64,000 nt of DNA from Ignavibacteriota bacterium (GTDB taxonomy: Bacteria; Bacteroidota; Ignavibacteria; Palsa-1295), in the NCBI GenBank assembly GCA_003151825.1, contig PLYO01000039.1, positions 39,411 to 103,410 of the forward strand, given 5' to 3'. Shown here piece by piece: positions 9,904-18,657 of the stretch. Each line of letters starts with the position of its first letter. Within the stretch, counting starts at the first letter, position 1. The translations under genes and the position numbers were made by a program. A model generated the notes under the pieces. That model did no database searches. It was not told the DNA's origin and was given only the letters and a program-made list of their open reading frames with translations.

Positions 9904-11463
9904 ATGCTGACCGCACAACAACTCTTCAATCTTGGCCTCTCGAACGAGCGAAAAGGCGCCATCGACCGGGCGCTCCATTTCTATTCGAGCATTATCGTTT
10001 CCTGGCCCCAGGAAATCGCGCCATATCACCGGCTTTCGGTCATTGCGCTTCAGCGCGGCGACCCCGCGCTGGCGCTTGCCTGGACCGATAAAGCCATTGC
10101 CGTCAACGATGGATTAGTCGAGATTTGGAACAATCGCGCGCTTGCGCTGGCGGAGCTGAAACGGTATGAGGAAGCCCGGGAGTCATTTGAGAAGGCTATT
10201 GCTATTCGTGCCGATAATTGGGAAGCTTATTACAATATGGGCCGGATGCTGCTGGTGCAAAAGCGCTTTTCCGAAGCGGAGCCGGCGATGCGCCGGGCTG
10301 CGGAACTCGACCCTTATTCCGCGCCCACGTTCAACAATCTCGGGCTGCTCTTGCATGAACTCTATCGCTACGAGGAAGCATGCGCGGCCTACGACCGTGC
10401 GATAGAACTCGTGCCCGATTATCTCGAAGCCACCTCGAATCGGGCTGCATCGCTCTACTGCTGGCACCGGCTGCCGGAAGCCGTGGCCGCATATCAGCGG
10501 GCACTCACGCTGGCTCCAGAGAACGCGGGTGTCCATTTCTCGCTTGCATCGGTGCTGATGTCGCAGGGCGATCTTGCGCAGGGATTTCAGGAATACGAAT
10601 GGCGATGGAAAATGGGGGACTGGCCGAAACTACGGAATTATCCCACTCAGCGCCTTTGGAATGGCGAGCCTCTGAACGGACAGACCCTCCTCGTATGGCA
10701 CGAACAGGGTTTGGGAGATACGATCCAGTTCATCCGGTTTATTCACGATCTCGCAAAACAAAATTGCGAACTCATTGTGGAAGTGCAGCGGGAATTATAC
10801 CGGCTCTTGCTCGCCTCCTTTAGTTTGCCGAATGTCCGCTTGGTCAATTCGGGCACGCGGCATTCGGATTTCGATCTTCATCTGCCGATGATGAGCCTCC
10901 CCCGGCTTCTCGAAATTCGTTATGATTCGTTCCGTCCTTTTAAACCCTATCTGCGCCCTCGCGGAAATGAAATCGATGAATGGCGCCGAAAGTTGAAGGC
11001 CATGACGCCCGCGCCAAACCGCAAGAAAAAACGGATCGGTATTGTCTGGGCCGGAAATCGGGAGCATCCTTCCGACGCTATCAGGTCCATCCCCTGGGAA
11101 ACATTTGCACCCATTGTCAACGTCAACAAAAAGCGCTTCCAATTTTTCAGCCTCCAGCCCGGCAACCACTTCGAAGACGCCGATGTCATCGACCTTGGAG
11201 ATGCATTGCGCGATTTTGCTGTAACAGCCGCGATCATCGCAAATCTCGATCTCGTCATCTCCGTTGATACGTCCATCGCTCATCTTTCGGGAGCGCTCGG
11301 CAAGCGTGTGTGGGTGATGCTGTTTCACACGCCAGATTGGCGTTGGAAGATCGACGAGGAACGGACGCCCTGGTATTCTTCAATGAGCCTGTTTTCTCAA
11401 AAAAGGCCGGGCGTTTGGGAGGATGTGATTACCGAGATAAACGAGATGCTCGCGCTCGAATAA
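9904..11463 (+). CDS. TPR protein with glycosyltransferase-like C-terminus
   Basis: The 519-residue protein starts with about six TPR units (residues 1-230; for example the YEEARESFEKAIAI type). A C-terminal domain follows that resembles the GT9/GT41 fold, with WHEQGLGDTIQF near residue 262, IVWAGNREHPSD near 380 and the VDTSIAHLSGALGKRVWVML end motif. Such fusions are common in Gram-negative genomes and are thought to modify surface polysaccharide or protein. It lies directly before asnB and a GT4 gene on the same strand, consistent with a glycan cluster. Confidence 0.8.
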   Translation: MLTAQQLFNLGLSNERKGAIDRALHFYSSIIVSWPQEIAPYHRLSVIALQRGDPALALAWTDKAIAVNDGLVEIWNNRALALAELKRYEEARESFEKAIAIRADNWEAYYNMGRMLLVQKRFSEAEPAMRRAAELDPYSAPTFNNLGLLLHELYRYEEACAAYDRAIELVPDYLEATSNRAASLYCWHRLPEAVAAYQRALTLAPENAGVHFSLASVLMSQGDLAQGFQEYEWRWKMGDWPKLRNYPTQRLWNGEPLNGQTLLVWHEQGLGDTIQFIRFIHDLAKQNCELIVEVQRELYRLLLASFSLPNVRLVNSGTRHSDFDLHLPMMSLPRLLEIRYDSFRPFKPYLRPRGNEIDEWRRKLKAMTPAPNRKKKRIGIVWAGNREHPSDAIRSIPWETFAPIVNVNKKRFQFFSLQPGNHFEDADVIDLGDALRDFAVTAAIIANLDLVISVDTSIAHLSGALGKRVWVMLFHTPDWRWKIDEERTPWYSSMSLFSQKRPGVWEDVITEINEMLALE

Positions 11464-11468
11464 AATCA

Positions 11469-13328
11469 ATGTGCGGAATTGCAGGACTTCTTTCGCTCGA
11501 TGGATCACCTTTAGGGGATGATGATCTTCGCGGTCTTGCAGCGGCGAGCCTGGCCATGCGGCACCGCGGCCCGGACGACGACGGCTTTTTCGTTTCCGAT
11601 GATCGCCATGCGGCCTTTGCCCATCGGCGTCTATCTGTTATCGATCCCACTCCCGAAGCGCGCCAGCCGATGATCGGCGCGCAAGGTAGCGTGCTTGTCT
11701 TCAACGGCGAGATTTATAATTTCAAGGAACTTATCGCTGAATACAAGCTGAACGTGCCGCCATCGGATACAGCCGTCCTGTTGACGCTTTTGGAAACTCG
11801 CGGGATTTCTATTCTTCCCAAGCTGCGCGGGTTCTTCAGCTTCGCATGGTGGGACGATAACAAGAAAGAGCTTATCCTCGCACGCGATTCCATAGGTAAG
11901 AAGCCGCTGTATTATGGAATTTTCAAAAAGCGGCTCGTCTTTGCATCGGAACTTCGCGCGCTCGTTGCAAGCGGATTCGTTCCCGTTCAATTATCGCAGG
12001 AGGCGCTTGCAAGTTATCTGCGATTTTACTGCGTGCCACATCCCGCCTCTATGCTCGAAGGAGTGCAAATGCTGCCACCGGGTTGCACACTCAGGATTTC
12101 TCCCGATGGCAACCCTATCGTTAATCGCTGGTATCGTTTGCCGGAACATAGCGAAGTTCACATGGAGTATGAAGAAGTACGCCGCGAAACGCGCCGGATT
12201 TTCGAGCGTTCCGTCCGTGATCGGTTGGTGAGCGATGTGCCCGTCGGCGCGTTTCTTTCCGGCGGCCTCGATTCCAATGCGATTGTGGGGCTTGCGAGTA
12301 GAGAATCAGCAAAGCCAATCGAGACATTTTCGATTGGCTTTGCATCCAACCATGCGTTGGACGAGACTGCGTGGGCCGCGATAGGAGCAAAAGCCGATGG
12401 CACCATTCACCACGAATGGAAAATTTCCGATGCTGAAATCGCTGACTTATTACCAGAATTTTTTCATGCAATGGATTCGCCGACCGGCGATGGATTAAAC
12501 AGTTTCCTCGTCTCGAAGGCCACGCGAAGGGCGAGTCCAAGTTTAAAAGTGGTCCTGAGCGGCGTGGGCGGTGACGAAGCGTTTCTCGGATACCATAAAT
12601 ATCGCTGGCTTGCAAAAAGGGCTTTCATACTTCGAGCATTGTGGTCGTTACCGGGTGGTCTTCGCGCATCCATTTCAGAAACGCTGATGAGGATGCCACA
12701 CACACGTCTTGGTTCGGCGATACGAGCTTCGATTATGCCCGAACATTCGCGAAATCTATTCAGTCAAAAGGAAATTCAAAGCTTGACGGGAACTTTCGCG
12801 CCAACGGTCGAGGAGGATAGCATTGAAAGCGACCCGCTTTATGCTCTGCTCCGATCCGATGTGGAACATTACCTCCCCGATATGCTCCTTCGCGATCTGG
12901 ACGCGATGACCATGTCCCAAAGCCTCGAAGCTCGCGCGCCGCTATTAGACAGGGAACTTCTCGAATTTACATGGCAGCTTCCGCTTTCGATTAAATCGCG
13001 TGGGACGACCAAGCAATTACTCTTGGATGCCGTGAGCGATATTCTTCCAAACGAGCTAAAGCAAAAGCCAAAAACAGGATTCGAGCTCCCCATGCGCGAA
13101 TGGCTGGTGCGTGGCACGCTTCGGCCCTGTTTAGATATGCTCGCAACGGATTCGCTGCGGGTAGTCGAAGCCGGCTTACTGAATCGCACGGCGGTTACGC
13201 GAGTGTACCACGATTTTCTTCAAGGGAAATCCCACTACTTGAAACCGTGGAGCATTATGGTTCTTGAACATTGGTATCGCTCGATGGAAGCCATCACGCG
13301 ATTGGTCAATTCCTCTGCAAGCGAATGA
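11469..13328 (+). CDS. asnB: Asparagine synthase (glutamine-hydrolysing)
   Basis: The 619-residue protein starts MCGIAGLLS, so Cys2 becomes the N-terminal nucleophile of the glutaminase domain (residues 2-200). The synthetase domain carries the PP-loop FLSGGLDSNAIVGLA near residue 260 and GVGGDEAFLGYHKYRW near 365. The start was set by the need for Cys2. It begins 5 nt after the TPR-glycosyltransferase gene and overlaps the next gene by 4 nt. In polysaccharide clusters AsnB homologues often amidate uronic acids or peptides rather than serving Asn supply, so the substrate is open. Confidence 0.92.
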   Translation: MCGIAGLLSLDGSPLGDDDLRGLAAASLAMRHRGPDDDGFFVSDDRHAAFAHRRLSVIDPTPEARQPMIGAQGSVLVFNGEIYNFKELIAEYKLNVPPSDTAVLLTLLETRGISILPKLRGFFSFAWWDDNKKELILARDSIGKKPLYYGIFKKRLVFASELRALVASGFVPVQLSQEALASYLRFYCVPHPASMLEGVQMLPPGCTLRISPDGNPIVNRWYRLPEHSEVHMEYEEVRRETRRIFERSVRDRLVSDVPVGAFLSGGLDSNAIVGLASRESAKPIETFSIGFASNHALDETAWAAIGAKADGTIHHEWKISDAEIADLLPEFFHAMDSPTGDGLNSFLVSKATRRASPSLKVVLSGVGGDEAFLGYHKYRWLAKRAFILRALWSLPGGLRASISETLMRMPHTRLGSAIRASIMPEHSRNLFSQKEIQSLTGTFAPTVEEDSIESDPLYALLRSDVEHYLPDMLLRDLDAMTMSQSLEARAPLLDRELLEFTWQLPLSIKSRGTTKQLLLDAVSDILPNELKQKPKTGFELPMREWLVRGTLRPCLDMLATDSLRVVEAGLLNRTAVTRVYHDFLQGKSHYLKPWSIMVLEHWYRSMEAITRLVNSSASE

Positions 13329-14482
13329 AGATTGGAATCGCGGCCATCGGACGGCTTTCGGAGGATACCGGAGGCAAGAACTATATTGTTCATTTTTTGC
13401 GAGGCATTGAGCTCATGCGTCCGCCGCATTCCTTTATTCTCTTCGTAAGCGAGGGCGAAGCTTCGAAGCTTGGCATCGAGGAAAGCGATTCGTTGAAAAT
13501 CCTAACAATTCGAAATTCAAGCCGCACTCCGCTCCACAAAGTTTTTGCGGAGCAAATAAAATTGCCTCGTCACATTGCGCGTGAGAAAATCGATGTGATG
13601 TATTATCCGGGAAATTTTGTCTCGCTATTCTCGCGCGTCTTATCCGTCGTGAACATCCGTTCGATGGCCCATTGCTATTCGAATTATGGCGTGAGCGGCA
13701 TGAGGCGTATCGTGCGGTCTATACTCATGGCGCCATCCGCACGAAAGGCATGCGCGGTGATTGCTCCAAGCGAAGACATTAAACACGACGTTATCCGCTT
13801 TACAAAAATTGATGGCACGAAAATTCACGTCATACCGCATGGCGTAGATATTGCTCTCTTCGATGGCGAGCAAAATCAAAAATCTGCGGATAGCGAAGCA
13901 TTGCTCGATCGTTATCATTTAACAGCCGGCAATTATCTGCTTTATGTTTCCGCGTTATGGCGATATAAGCGGCAGGACCAGCTCATTCGTGCGCACGCCG
14001 AACTCGTGAAGCAAGGCTATTCTGATTTGAAGCTCGTCATTGCCGGCAAAGGGACCGGAACGGATAAGAAATATCTCGATGAGATTTATTCGTTGCCGAA
14101 GTCCCTGGGAACGGACGGTCTCGTTATTTTCACCGGAGGATTGCCGCAATCCGATTTGCGGTATCTTTATGCAAATGCTCGCGCCTTCGTTTTTCCATCG
14201 AGTTACGAGAGCTTTGGAAATCCGATCTTCGAAGCATGGGCAAGCGGTATCCCTATTGCGGTTTCTAATGTCCATTCGTTTCCTGAAATTGCGGGTGATG
14301 CGGCGCTTTTTTTTAATCCCAATGACGTAAGGGACATAAGGGACAAAATTTCGCAATTGCTTTCGGAGCCGGCGATTAACCAGTCGCTCGTGCGGCGCGG
14401 CAAGGAACGGGTGAAATCCTTTACCTGGGACGCCGCTATTACGCGAACGCTCTCGCTGCTTGAAAATGTTAAACGCAACTGA
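13325..14482 (+). CDS. GT4-family glycosyltransferase
   Basis: The 385-residue protein has two Rossmann domains. The C-terminal donor-binding half carries LLYVSALWRYKRQD and the E-x7-E motif in ESFGNPIFEAWASG (Glu at about 295 and 302), which is typical of retaining GT4 enzymes. ATG 13325 overlaps the asnB stop (ATGA), giving translational coupling and the family-like start MKIGIAAIGRLSE. It probably adds a sugar during surface glycan synthesis; donor and acceptor are unknown. Confidence 0.9.
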   Translation: MKIGIAAIGRLSEDTGGKNYIVHFLRGIELMRPPHSFILFVSEGEASKLGIEESDSLKILTIRNSSRTPLHKVFAEQIKLPRHIAREKIDVMYYPGNFVSLFSRVLSVVNIRSMAHCYSNYGVSGMRRIVRSILMAPSARKACAVIAPSEDIKHDVIRFTKIDGTKIHVIPHGVDIALFDGEQNQKSADSEALLDRYHLTAGNYLLYVSALWRYKRQDQLIRAHAELVKQGYSDLKLVIAGKGTGTDKKYLDEIYSLPKSLGTDGLVIFTGGLPQSDLRYLYANARAFVFPSSYESFGNPIFEAWASGIPIAVSNVHSFPEIAGDAALFFNPNDVRDIRDKISQLLSEPAINQSLVRRGKERVKSFTWDAAITRTLSLLENVKRN

Positions 14483-14506
14483 TACCCCACTTTCCATCAC
14501 GCTGCC

Positions 14507-14806
14507 ATGACTAAAGCCGACATTGTCACTCGCATTGCAACTGCAACCGGAATTACGAAGCTCGAAACCGAGATTCTTGTCGATGGTTTTTTCAAGACCA
14601 TGACGGACGCGCTCGCCAACGGCGATCACATCGAAATTCGCGGCTTTGGCACGTTCCGTACCAAAAAACGTCCGCCGCGCATGGCGCGCAATCCCCGCAC
14701 GGGCGAAGCCGTTCCGCTCGCCGAGCACTTCGTTCCCACCTTCAAGCCGTCGCGAGAGCTTCGGCAGATTATCGACGACCGCCAGAAAAAACTCGCCAAA
14801 AGCTGA
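14507..14806 (+). CDS. HU/IHF-family DNA-binding protein
   Basis: The 99-residue protein is of standard HU/IHF length. It contains the dimerisation helix region TKADIVTRIATATG, the GFGTFRTKKRPPR saddle and the arm with NPRTGEAV whose proline intercalates in DNA. It bends and packages DNA. It follows the GT4 gene by 24 nt but is likely transcribed on its own. Confidence 0.94.
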   Translation: MTKADIVTRIATATGITKLETEILVDGFFKTMTDALANGDHIEIRGFGTFRTKKRPPRMARNPRTGEAVPLAEHFVPTFKPSRELRQIIDDRQKKLAKS

Positions 14807-14837
14807 TTACGCGCGCCATTCTTAAGCTTCATCCCTA

Positions 14838-15698
14838 TTGAACGAAACCTCGAACGAAAAACAGACCCCGATCTTCTGCCCAAGCTGCGGAGCAAGCGTG
14901 GCGGACGTGGCCAGTCCCGGCATGGCCCTGCGCTGCCCGGTCTGTGGAACGGAATTCCAATACGAACCGGATAAAAGTTCCGAAAGCTCCGTGGCCGATT
15001 CGGATGCTCGCGCAACCGGCTTAGACAACCGCCGGCTTTCGACCGAAGAAATACTTCTCGATCGGCTTAAAAATGAGCCTCCAAAGAAAAAGCCGATTTC
15101 CATACAAACCATAGCACTCCTTTTTATCGCAGTACTCGGCATTGCATTCGGAGTCTTTCAAATTACATCTCGCCCCGATACCTACGCACCCGGACATGAA
15201 GTCGATACCACGGCGCTGCTCCAAAAGCACTTGTTTTTCCAGCATATCGTCGATTCGCTCCAGACGCAAATTACTCAGAACCCATCGAACCTCGATCTTC
15301 ATCTCTCGCTCGCCGACGCCGATTACGACGCCGGATTGTGGGCTGACAGCAAGAAAGAATTCCAGATTTATCTTGCTGCCAAGCCGGATGACGCGGATGC
15401 TCGAGTCGATTACTCTTACGCCATCGCGCAAGATAACGGCGATTTGAATGCTGCCATTGCCGAAATCGACACGGCGCTCCAGTATCATCCCGACCATCTG
15501 AACGCGCTCATCAACGCCGGCATCATGACGGCGCAGACCGTCACCGATACGAACCATGCCACTGCGCTTGCCCGGTCAAAAAACTACTTCGAGCGCGCAA
15601 GAGCGGTCGCCGAAAAGACAAATCCCGGCATTGCCCGCCGCATCGATACGCTCATCATGGAAATCGATAGCACGGGGCTAAGAATGCGGCAGCGATAG
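14838..15698 (+). CDS. Zinc-ribbon/TM/TPR protein
   Basis: The 286-residue protein has an N-terminal zinc ribbon with CPSCG at about residue 13 and CPVCG at about 33. A linker leads to a single TM helix (about residues 82-102, IALLFIAVLGIAFGVF), and a C-terminal region of about 150 residues carries TPR-like helices (LHLSLADADYDAGLWADSKKEF). The topology suggests a cytoplasmic ribbon and a periplasmic TPR domain. The start is TTG 14838, the only start-like codon before the ribbon. Its function is unknown; similar proteins act as scaffolds. Confidence 0.75.
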   Translation: MNETSNEKQTPIFCPSCGASVADVASPGMALRCPVCGTEFQYEPDKSSESSVADSDARATGLDNRRLSTEEILLDRLKNEPPKKKPISIQTIALLFIAVLGIAFGVFQITSRPDTYAPGHEVDTTALLQKHLFFQHIVDSLQTQITQNPSNLDLHLSLADADYDAGLWADSKKEFQIYLAAKPDDADARVDYSYAIAQDNGDLNAAIAEIDTALQYHPDHLNALINAGIMTAQTVTDTNHATALARSKNYFERARAVAEKTNPGIARRIDTLIMEIDSTGLRMRQR

Positions 15699-15780
15699 GC
15701 TTCGGAAACTCTCTTGCCCGAACGCTGTTCTAACCCCGCAATTTTCATATTCCATCATTCACACTTCATAATTTCTTTAC

Positions 15781-15876
15781 ATGCCAAGCGGAAAGAAGCG
15801 TAAGCGCCATAAAATGGCCACCCACAAACGGAAGAAACGTTTGCGGAAGAATCGTCATAAGAAGCGGGTTCGTTAG
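15781..15876 (+). CDS. mS38/bS22-like (AURKAIP1/COX24) small ribosomal protein
   Basis: The 31-residue protein is extremely basic: it starts MPSGKKRKRHKMATHKRKK and then continues with a run of Arg, Lys and His. This matches the tiny Bacteroidota protein annotated as AURKAIP1/COX24 domain, a homologue of mitochondrial mS38 and actinobacterial bS22, which binds the small ribosomal subunit. The ATG follows a TAATTTCTTTAC stretch that may be a degenerate -7 box. A perfect hairpin (15889-15908) follows the stop and may end transcription. Such genes are easily missed because of their size. Confidence 0.85.
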   Translation: MPSGKKRKRHKMATHKRKKRLRKNRHKKRVR

Positions 15877-15888
15877 TTGCCTTTGTTG

Positions 15889-15939
15889 CCGTGACCTTTA
15901 GGTCACGGCTTTGGCGCCCCGTGGCTTAAAAGTCACGGC
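15889..15939. repeat. CCGTGACC hairpin repeats
   Basis: CCGTGACC TTTA GGTCACGG is a perfect 8-bp stem at 15889-15908. A degenerate second copy with a CTTAAAAG loop follows at about 15917-15939. A related stretch (CCGTGACCAAAAGCTCACG) occurs at about 31763-31782, so this is a dispersed intergenic family. Confidence 0.7.
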
Positions 15940-15948
15940 TACGAATCC

Positions 15949-16470
15949 TCAGTTCAATAGCGCCTGAAGCCGATAGAAGGCATCCTTCGCCAACGTATAA
16001 TTCGGTTCGAGATCGAGCGAGGTTTTATACTCATTCAGCGCCTCGAACCAGAGTCCCCGGCGTTCCAAAATGCGTCCGTAATTATAATGCGGGAAATGCG
16101 GCGTGGCATAGCGCTTGGCCTCCATTGCTTGCTCTAAGTAGGGAATCGCTTCATCGAGATCGCCCTGCTGAATGAGATACGCGCCGATGTCGTTATACGG
16201 GTTCCCAAACTCCGGATCGAGCTCGATCGCATTGCGGCACTCCGCAATCGCCGAATCGTAATCGCCTAAAAAGCTATACGCCCAGCCGAGGAAGGTATGC
16301 GCTTCCGGCGTCGGCAGCACTTCGATCGACTTCTTGTAATTTTCGATTGCTTCGTTTAAATGACCGGACATTTGCAGCCGGTACGCGCGCTGAAGAAACT
16401 CCTGCGCCCGCTCCTTGAGCGAGGAGGAATCCTCGGGTTCACCGATTCCAGCATTATTGACGTGTTCCAT
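15949..16470 (-). CDS. TPR-repeat protein
   Basis: The 173-residue soluble protein contains about four TPR units (for example AIENYKKSIEVLPTPEAHTFLGWAY, AIAECRNAIELDPEFGNPYNDIGAYL and AIPYLEQAMEAKRY). It has no signal peptide or other domain and is probably a cytoplasmic adaptor. Its start is well supported by an AAAGGAG site 7 nt upstream, one of the few strong Shine-Dalgarno sites in the window. It converges on the small ribosomal gene at 15781. Confidence 0.85.
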   Translation of the reverse strand: MEHVNNAGIGEPEDSSSLKERAQEFLQRAYRLQMSGHLNEAIENYKKSIEVLPTPEAHTFLGWAYSFLGDYDSAIAECRNAIELDPEFGNPYNDIGAYLIQQGDLDEAIPYLEQAMEAKRYATPHFPHYNYGRILERRGLWFEALNEYKTSLDLEPNYTLAKDAFYRLQALLN

Positions 16471-16772
16471 AATTTGCTCCTTTCCGGAGTATCCTTTTTA
16501 GTGTATTCGCAAATAGCGATAAATATGTTTCAACAGCTTTCGAAGCCATCCCTCCCTCTGAGCATGAATCGTGCCATTCCTAATAATAAGACACAGGAAT
16601 CGTCAAAAAGTAACAGCCGGAACGAAGGAAAGTGGATTCCGGGAGTTACATGAGCCATTATTAATGTTGACAGAATGTCATTGCGAGGAGAATCGAACTC
16701 CCTCCGGTCGTTCGATTCTCCTCGCAATGACGCTTTAATAATCCGCATAAATCCGCGTAATCCATCTAAGGT
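16471..16772. other. Intergenic region with 22-bp-arm inverted repeat
   Basis: No gene was recognised. At 16677-16731 perfect 22-bp arms (GTCATTGCGAGGAGAATCGA type) surround an 11-nt loop. This is the dispersed TCATTGCGAGGAG family seen again at 46526-46655. The remainder is AT-rich and contains the divergent start regions of the TPR gene and yajQ. Confidence 0.8.
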
Positions 16773-17267
16773 ATGCCACAATTTTCTTTCGATGTCGTTT
16801 CCGAAGTCGATCAGCAGGAGGTCGATAATGCGATCAATCAGGCCCGCAAGGAAATCGACCAGCGCTACGATTTCAAAGGCTCGAACACCAAAATCGACTG
16901 GGATCCGAAGGAGAAAGTCATCACGCTCCATACCTCCGACGACATGAAGCTCCGCGCCCTGACCGAAACGCTGAACCAGAAGATGATTAAGCGCGGAGTC
17001 TCGATGAAATCGCTCGATTATCAAAAAGCCGAGCCGGCAACGAATTCCAGTCTTCGCCAAACCGTCAAGATCAAGACCGGACTCGAATCCGAGCAGGCGA
17101 AGGTCATTACCAAGCTCGTCAAGGAGCTGAAGATGAAAGTGCAAGCCCAGATTCAGGGCGACGCCGTCCGCATCACCGGCAAAAGCAAGGACGATCTCCA
17201 GACCGCCATCCAAACCCTGAAATCCCAAAGTCTTGATTTCCCGATCCAGTTTACGAATTTTAGGTAG
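16773..17267 (+). CDS. yajQ: YajQ-family nucleotide-binding protein
   Basis: The 164-residue protein is of family length, with two ferredoxin-like halves. The opening SFDVVSEVDQQEVDNAIN, the RYDFKGSNTKIDW segment (about residues 31-43) and the KAKVITKLVKELKMKVQAQIQGD-like second half are characteristic. YajQ proteins bind RNA or nucleotides, and some bind c-di-GMP as effectors. That is notable because a STING-like c-di-GMP-type receptor lies 1.4 kb downstream, but no functional link is shown. Confidence 0.93.
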   Translation: MPQFSFDVVSEVDQQEVDNAINQARKEIDQRYDFKGSNTKIDWDPKEKVITLHTSDDMKLRALTETLNQKMIKRGVSMKSLDYQKAEPATNSSLRQTVKIKTGLESEQAKVITKLVKELKMKVQAQIQGDAVRITGKSKDDLQTAIQTLKSQSLDFPIQFTNFR

Positions 17268-17354
17268 CTCCAAAATCATCGAAATCTTTTTCGGATGCTA
17301 TAAGAAAACAGAGCCTGCCCTTTGCCGAAGGATACTTTTCGTGCGGGGGGGGTG

Positions 17355-17515
17355 GGTAGTGGCTCAGTTTGGGGTTTAACGATAAATTGAAGTGTCATTC
17401 CCGCGAACGCGGGAATCCAGGACTTGAGATTATTCTGAATTTGAAGTCTGGATTCCCGCGTTCGCGGGAATGACAAATAAACTTTTTTAGAATTATTTCA
17501 AATTGAGCCACTACC
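17355..17515. mobile_element. MITE-like palindromic element
   Basis: The ends are 16-bp inverted repeats: GGTAGTGGCTCAGTTT at 17355-17370 and AAATTGAGCCACTACC at 17500-17515 (one mismatch). Inside, 27-bp perfect arms at 17394-17420 and 17448-17474 carry the TCATTCCCGCG motif common in dispersed bacterial repeats. A third copy of the 16-mer lies alone at 22573-22588, beyond the right end of the island. Confidence 0.6.
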
Positions 17516-17579
17516 GGAGTTTGGAGTTCATGAACTGTGGTATTTCTGAGTCAATTTCGCCATTTGTTGCAGTTAAAGC

Positions 17580-17686
17580 GAAAAAGTCCTGCCATACAGT
17601 ACACTACAACAGGCCACAATAAATTTTCAAGGAACACGGCAATTAATGTCTCCTAAGCTAAGGGTAGACCCGCCCAGGACTTTTTC
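17580..17686. other. Inverted repeat closing a possible structured RNA
   Basis: GAAAAAGTCCTG (17580-17591) and CAGGACTTTTTC (17675-17686) are perfect reverse complements 83 nt apart. The interior has a local hairpin with GTCT/AGAC ends near 17649-17670. The layout resembles a small structured RNA with a long closing stem. No Rfam family was recognised by eye, so the strand and nature are unknown. Confidence 0.3.
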
Positions 17687-18001
17687 AATCGCCCCCAGTG
17701 CGCCATTTGATTTCATTGTGCAGGGATCACCCATATCTGTACTGATAGCGGGATGTTTACACTCTCAACGCTCGCAGCCAGTCATTACGCATAAAGAGCA
17801 TAAATGTTTCACTACACCATAAGATTTTTATCATTTTTCATCTAAATTGCCAAATCGGCCCCAAATCGCCAATTTTGACGTTGTGGACGATGTAATCCCC
17901 GCATAGAGCCTGCCATGAGCTTGCCGAATGGGTGCCTATGGCGAAATTGGGACGGAATTGAGATTTTTAAAGAACGCGGTTAGGCCGTAGGACTTCCTTC
18001 G

Positions 18002-18009
18002 TATTTTTG
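18002..18009 (+). promoter_or_regulatory. -7 box TATTTTTG before brnT
   Basis: TATTTTTG matches TAnnTTTG, and the brnT ATG (18014) follows by 4 nt. The toxin-antitoxin transcript would be leaderless or nearly so. No clear -33 TTTG lies at the usual distance. Confidence 0.55.
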
Positions 18010-18013
18010 TGGC

Positions 18014-18322
18014 ATGGGATTGATCGATAAATACGACGGCTTCGACTGGGATGCCGGAAATAGCCGCAAGAACTGGGACGGACACCGCGTTTCTCGTGAT
18101 GAAATCGAACAGGTCTTCTCAAACCGTCCCTGGTACGATTATGAGGCAACGGGCTACGTTGGGACGGAGAAAAGAAGAATCGTTCTTGGCAAAACCGATT
18201 CGGGCAGGCCATTGTTCGTAGTTTATACGGAACGGAAAAACCGCGTCAGACCTATTTGCGCGCGGGACATGCACAAGACGGAACGAAAGCTGTACGATGA
18301 AAAAGTTAAAACCTATTCCTGA
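18014..18322 (+). CDS. brnT: BrnT-like toxin (type II TA)
   Basis: The 102-residue protein matches the BrnT/DUF497 family: the FDWDAGNSRKNWDGHRVSRDEIEQVF start, a central RRIVLGKTDSGRPLFVVYTER beta pair, and the RVRPICARDMHKTERKLYDE end. BrnT is a RelE-like ribonuclease that arrests translation. The gene overlaps its antitoxin by 26 nt, with the toxin first, which is the typical brnTA order. In such operons the BrnTA complex represses its own promoter, but no obvious palindrome is visible around the -7 box. Confidence 0.85.
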   Translation: MGLIDKYDGFDWDAGNSRKNWDGHRVSRDEIEQVFSNRPWYDYEATGYVGTEKRRIVLGKTDSGRPLFVVYTERKNRVRPICARDMHKTERKLYDEKVKTYS

Positions 18323-18569
18323 TTTCAAAACCGAGGACGAGGAATTCGAATTCTGGTCAACCCACGACTTTACGGATTACCTCGACCCGGAGAAGTTCGT
18401 TTTAAAAGATCCTCCGATGGTGCCGAAGACCCTCAGCTTCAGCGCCCCGGCGGAAATGGAGCAAGAAGTAAAACGCCTCTCGAAAGAACGAAAAGTAAAT
18501 ATCGAGGAGATGGTGCGCCAGCTCGTCGCCGCGGGATTGAAACAGCAGCGCGTTCAGCCGGGGGCGTGA
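18297..18569 (+). CDS. brnA: BrnA/CopG-type antitoxin
   Basis: The 90-residue protein opens with the CopG-antitoxin signature KLKPIPDFKTEDEEFEFWSTHD and ends with a ribbon-helix-helix-like segment (TLSFSAPAEMEQEVKRLS). It should neutralise BrnT and bind the operon promoter. It overlaps brnT by 26 nt, so expression is coupled. Just after its stop lies the left copy of the direct repeat that brackets the STING-like gene. Confidence 0.82.
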   Translation: MKKLKPIPDFKTEDEEFEFWSTHDFTDYLDPEKFVLKDPPMVPKTLSFSAPAEMEQEVKRLSKERKVNIEEMVRQLVAAGLKQQRVQPGA

Positions 18570-18586
18570 ACGGTAGTTCCAAAACC

Positions 18587-18624
18587 CCGAAGCGCAGCAA
18601 AGTCGCAAGCCGGTGAAATAACGA
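18587..18624 (+). repeat. Direct repeat, left copy, before STING-like gene
   Basis: This copy is matched by 19297-19335 with three substitutions and one 1-nt indel over about 39 nt (start CCGAAGCGCAGCAAAG). The pair sits just after brnA and just after the STING-like gene. Confidence 0.8.
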
Positions 18625-18657
18625 ATTTTTCAAATTGATACAAATGACTAACCAAAA

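Larger units (their letters stand above)
17268..18013. other. Repeat-rich left edge of accessory island
   Basis: 746 bases without a convincing gene. It contains a MITE-like element (17355-17515), an inverted repeat that could close a structured RNA (17580-17686), and low-complexity AT-rich sequence up to the -7 box of brnT. The composition is more AT-rich than the flanking housekeeping genes. Confidence 0.7.

Noticed and set aside
17580..17686. 6S RNA, SRP RNA or tmRNA
   Set aside because: No GGAA-loop SRP signature, no tRNA-like end and no typical 6S bubble; kept only as a possible structured RNA.
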